DNA of 8,797 nucleotides, taken from NCBI GenBank assembly GCA_002319925.1, contig DCFP01000120.1, positions 15,612 through 24,408 on the forward strand. Reading direction: 5' to 3'. This DNA comes from Holophagaceae bacterium UBA1801 (GTDB lineage: Bacteria > Acidobacteriota > Holophagae > Holophagales > Holophagaceae). The notes below the pieces were generated by a model. That model did not search any database, was not told the origin of the DNA, and saw nothing but the letters and a program-made list of their open reading frames with translations. The position numbers were made by a program, and so were the translations under genes. Positions 7,230 through 8,797 of this stretch are shown here, piece after piece. Positions within the stretch are counted from its first letter, which is position 1; the number at the start of each line of letters is the position of its first letter.

Positions 7230-7535
7230 ATGCATATCATCCACGTGCAGATTCATGTGAAACCGGAGGCGGTCGAAGGCTTCAAGACCGCGACAAGGGC
7301 CAATGCCCAGGCAAGTTTGAAGGAATCTGGCGTTGTCCGGTTCGACTTCGTCCAGCAGCAGGATGATCCGACGCGATTCGTGCTCATAGAGGTCTATCGC
7401 ACCGTGGATGATCAGGCCAAACACAAACAGACAGCCCATTACACCACCTGGTCAGAATCCGTGGCGCCCATGATGGCGGAACCTCGTTCCAGCGCTAAGT
7501 ACATTGATCTGTTTCCCGAAGAGGCCGGTTGGTGA
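7230..7535 (+). CDS. ABM-domain protein, LsrG/YgiN-like (putative quinol monooxygenase or isomerase)
   Basis: This 101-residue protein has the dimeric alpha+beta-barrel (antibiotic biosynthesis monooxygenase, ABM) fold pattern. It shows a first strand IIHVQIHVKPE (3-13), the RFDFVQ strand (37-42), the RFVLIEVYR strand (49-57), the H65-x4-H70-Y motif (KHKQTAHYTTW), and a final strand AKYIDLF (89-95). It resembles LsrG, the isomerase acting on phosphorylated autoinducer-2 breakdown products, and the YgiN-type quinol monooxygenases. No other lsr genes are present, so an LsrG role is not supported and the substrate is unknown. The ATG follows GGAGGG (7221-7226) at close spacing. The gene begins 27 nt after the kinase stop, and its own stop overlaps the next start (TGATG), so it is probably expressed with both and coupled to the dehydrogenase. 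A role with that enzyme in carbonyl or quinone metabolism is inference. Confidence 0.85.
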   Translation: MHIIHVQIHVKPEAVEGFKTATRANAQASLKESGVVRFDFVQQQDDPTRFVLIEVYRTVDDQAKHKQTAHYTTWSESVAPMMAEPRSSAKYIDLFPEEAGW

Positions 7536-8680
7536 TGCGCTTCGAGTTCGCTACCGCGCAACGCATCATCTTCGGGCGAGGCGTTCTCTCGGAAGTCATG
7601 ACCTTGATCGAGGGTCGCGGGCAACGTCCGATGATCGTTACAGGACGAGACGGATCGCGCAGCCAGAGCCTGCTGGATTTGATCCGATCCCGCGGCTATC
7701 AATCGATATCCCATTCCATAGCGGAAGAACCTTCGATCGAAGCTATTCGGACAGCCGCTCTCCGGGCCAGAACAGAGAATATCGATTTCATCATCGCCTT
7801 CGGGGGCGGAAGTGTCCTGGACGCGGGCAAGGCCATTGCGGCACTGGCGGCCAACGAAGGGGATCCGCTGGATTACTTCGAAGTGATAGGGCAGGGCCGG
7901 GCTTTGATACAACGCCCGCTGCCATGCATCGCCATTCCGACGACGGCGGGCACCGGTTCCGAAGTCACGCGGAATGCCGTCCTGACTTCTCTGGAGCACG
8001 GCTTGAAAGTGAGCCTGCGCCACGAGTGGATGCTCCCCGCAGTGGCCTTGATCGATCCGGAATTGACCCTTTCCGTCCCTCCTCCTATCACGGCGAGTAC
8101 AGGCCTGGATGCCCTCACTCAGCTCATCGAACCTTACCTATCCATCAAAGCCAATCCGATGACCGATGCGCTCTGCCTGGAAGGGATTCGCCGAGCCGTG
8201 CGGTCGTTGCAAAGGGCTTGGGAATGCGGCGACGATCTGGATGCGCGCGAGGACATGGCTCTGGCGAGCCTTCTGGGCGGCATGGCCCTGGCCAACGCTG
8301 GCCTGGGAGCGGTTCACGGATTGGCAGCGCCCTTGGGTGGGGCGGCACCCGTTCCCCACGGTGTCGCTTGCGCAGCACTGCTTCCTCTTGTCCTGGGAGC
8401 GAATCTGAAGTCAATGCATGCAGGTGATTCGGCGCTCATCAAATTCAAGACACTGGCCGGGCTACTGACGGGCGATCCATTCGCGGAACCGAAGGACGGC
8501 GTGCGCTGGACCAAGGCGCTGGTGGAGAAGCTGCAGATTCCGCGTCTGCGCGAATTCGGCCTCAAGGAAGCGGACCTCGAGGCTATCGCGGAGAAAGGCA
8601 TGGCTGCGAGCAGCATGAAAGCCAACCCCGTGAAACTCGATCGCGAAACGTTGATAAGACTCCTTCGAATGGCCCTATAG
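7535..8680 (+). CDS. Iron-containing (group III) alcohol dehydrogenase family protein
   Basis: This NAD(P)-dependent oxidoreductase of the Fe-ADH superfamily has 381 residues, the family's usual length. The cofactor-binding motifs are GGGSVLDAGKA (90-100) and IPTTAGTGSEVTRNAVL (134-150). The metal site is expected at D192, the position four residues later, H261 (AVHGLAAP) and H275 (VPHG). Three of these are present, but the second is Gln196 (GLDALTQLIEPY) instead of the His of FucO-like enzymes, so metal type or dependence may differ. The C-terminus has the family's SSMKANPVKL segment. The substrate cannot be told from the sequence: small alcohols or aldehydes are usual, and maleylacetate reductase is a metal-free relative. 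The ATG at 7535 shares its A with the ABM stop and has AAGAGG at 7519-7524. GTG at 7532, with a 4-nt overlap, is an equally usable start. It is last in the plus-strand run, ending just before a strong hairpin. Confidence 0.92.
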   Translation: MRFEFATAQRIIFGRGVLSEVMTLIEGRGQRPMIVTGRDGSRSQSLLDLIRSRGYQSISHSIAEEPSIEAIRTAALRARTENIDFIIAFGGGSVLDAGKAIAALAANEGDPLDYFEVIGQGRALIQRPLPCIAIPTTAGTGSEVTRNAVLTSLEHGLKVSLRHEWMLPAVALIDPELTLSVPPPITASTGLDALTQLIEPYLSIKANPMTDALCLEGIRRAVRSLQRAWECGDDLDAREDMALASLLGGMALANAGLGAVHGLAAPLGGAAPVPHGVACAALLPLVLGANLKSMHAGDSALIKFKTLAGLLTGDPFAEPKDGVRWTKALVEKLQIPRLREFGLKEADLEAIAEKGMAASSMKANPVKLDRETLIRLLRMAL

Positions 8681-8721
8681 AACACGACAACCGCGGCCCA
8701 AGGGGCCGCGGTTGTCGTGTT
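8681..8721. terminator. Strong perfect hairpin between convergent genes (probable bidirectional terminator)
   Basis: The arms aacacgacaaccgcggcc (8681-8698) and its exact complement (8704-8721) pair perfectly. One more C-G pair (8699/8703) gives a 19-bp stem with a 3-nt loop. It begins directly after the dehydrogenase stop and ends 17 nt before the end of the convergent gene, the usual place for a shared terminator. There is no U run on either side, only short A/U ends to the stem, so termination efficiency is uncertain. Confidence 0.82.
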
Positions 8722-8738
8722 GCAACGTTCTTGCGTGA

Positions 8739-8797
8739 TCAGCCGGCCTGAACGGACTTGGTGCCGAGGTAAGCGGCGCGGACGGCGGGGTCGGCGG
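8739..8797 (-). CDS. C-terminal end of a probable LivF/LivG-type ABC transporter ATPase (partial)
   Basis: Only the last 19 codons are visible, ending with TGA at 8739-8741. They read ADPAVRAAYLGTKSVQAG before the stop. The D-P-x-V-x-x-A-Y-L-G ending is typical of the ATP-binding subunits of branched-chain amino acid (Liv/HAAT-type) ABC importers; LptB-like ATPases end similarly. The gene is convergent with the alcohol dehydrogenase and shares the hairpin at 8681-8721. The catalytic motifs lie outside the window, so the assignment rests on this tail alone. Confidence 0.6.
   Translation of the reverse strand, partial: ADPAVRAAYLGTKSVQAG

Noticed and set aside
7439..8023. A 194-codon minus-strand frame opposite the ABM/ADH junction
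   Set aside because: It is antisense to two recognised genes and no domain can be seen.
7504..8427. A 307-codon plus-strand frame in another register over the alcohol dehydrogenase
   Set aside because: The overlapping dehydrogenase frame has all its family motifs; this one is Ser/Arg/Gly-rich without structure.
1..8797. CRISPR arrays, tRNA/rRNA genes, insertion sequences, att sites
   Set aside because: I read both strands and saw no regularly spaced DNA repeats, no tRNA-like clover-leaf, no transposase and no terminal inverted repeats.

Overview
The window looks like a chromosomal segment from a GC-rich bacterium, most likely an Acidobacteriota member (Holophagae-type is my guess). The evidence is a bacillithiol gene pair, a Hanks-type Ser/Thr kinase with one membrane segment and a very long repeat-rich C-terminal half, and gene-dense high-GC coding. 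The taxon is inferred from gene content only. I see no rRNA, tRNA, CRISPR array, insertion sequence or phage gene.

Left block, minus strand (1-3674), read right to left: bshC, bshB1, tilS and ftsH. bshC and bshB1 overlap by 4 nt (GTGA). tilS follows after 57 nt, and ftsH starts 5 nt after the tilS stop, with its ribosome binding site inside the tilS end. FtsH runs off the window with only its N-terminal 229 residues visible. The order suggests one operon joining two bacillithiol enzymes (deacetylase and cysteine ligase), the tRNA-Ile lysidine synthetase and the membrane AAA+ protease. BshC is clearly shorter than the family norm, because the segment that normally precedes its VTGQQ motif is missing.

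Centre: a divergent control region of about 120 bp (3675-3794) separates bshC from the plus-strand genes. It contains a perfect 7+7 inverted repeat (3752-3772), a strong Shine-Dalgarno/ATG pair that opens only a 14-codon ORF, and a 21-nt pyrimidine run.

Right block, plus strand (3795-8680): a 1135-residue Ser/Thr kinase, then a small ABM/LsrG-like protein 27 nt later, then an iron-type alcohol dehydrogenase whose ATG overlaps the ABM stop (TGATG). The kinase's C-terminal half carries about nine TPR-like helical units with an unusual period of about 46 residues, marked by a G-x-D-P turn. The ABM/ADH pair looks like a small oxidoreductase or carbonyl-metabolism module. The dehydrogenase has Gln where the usual second metal-ligand His sits.

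Right edge: a 19-bp perfect hairpin (8681-8721) closes the plus-strand block. It faces the C-terminal tail of a convergent minus-strand gene (8739-8797) that looks like a LivF/LivG-type ABC ATPase.

The best candidates for something not well described are the 46-residue repeat sensor of the kinase, the compact BshC, and the ABM plus Gln-variant dehydrogenase pair.
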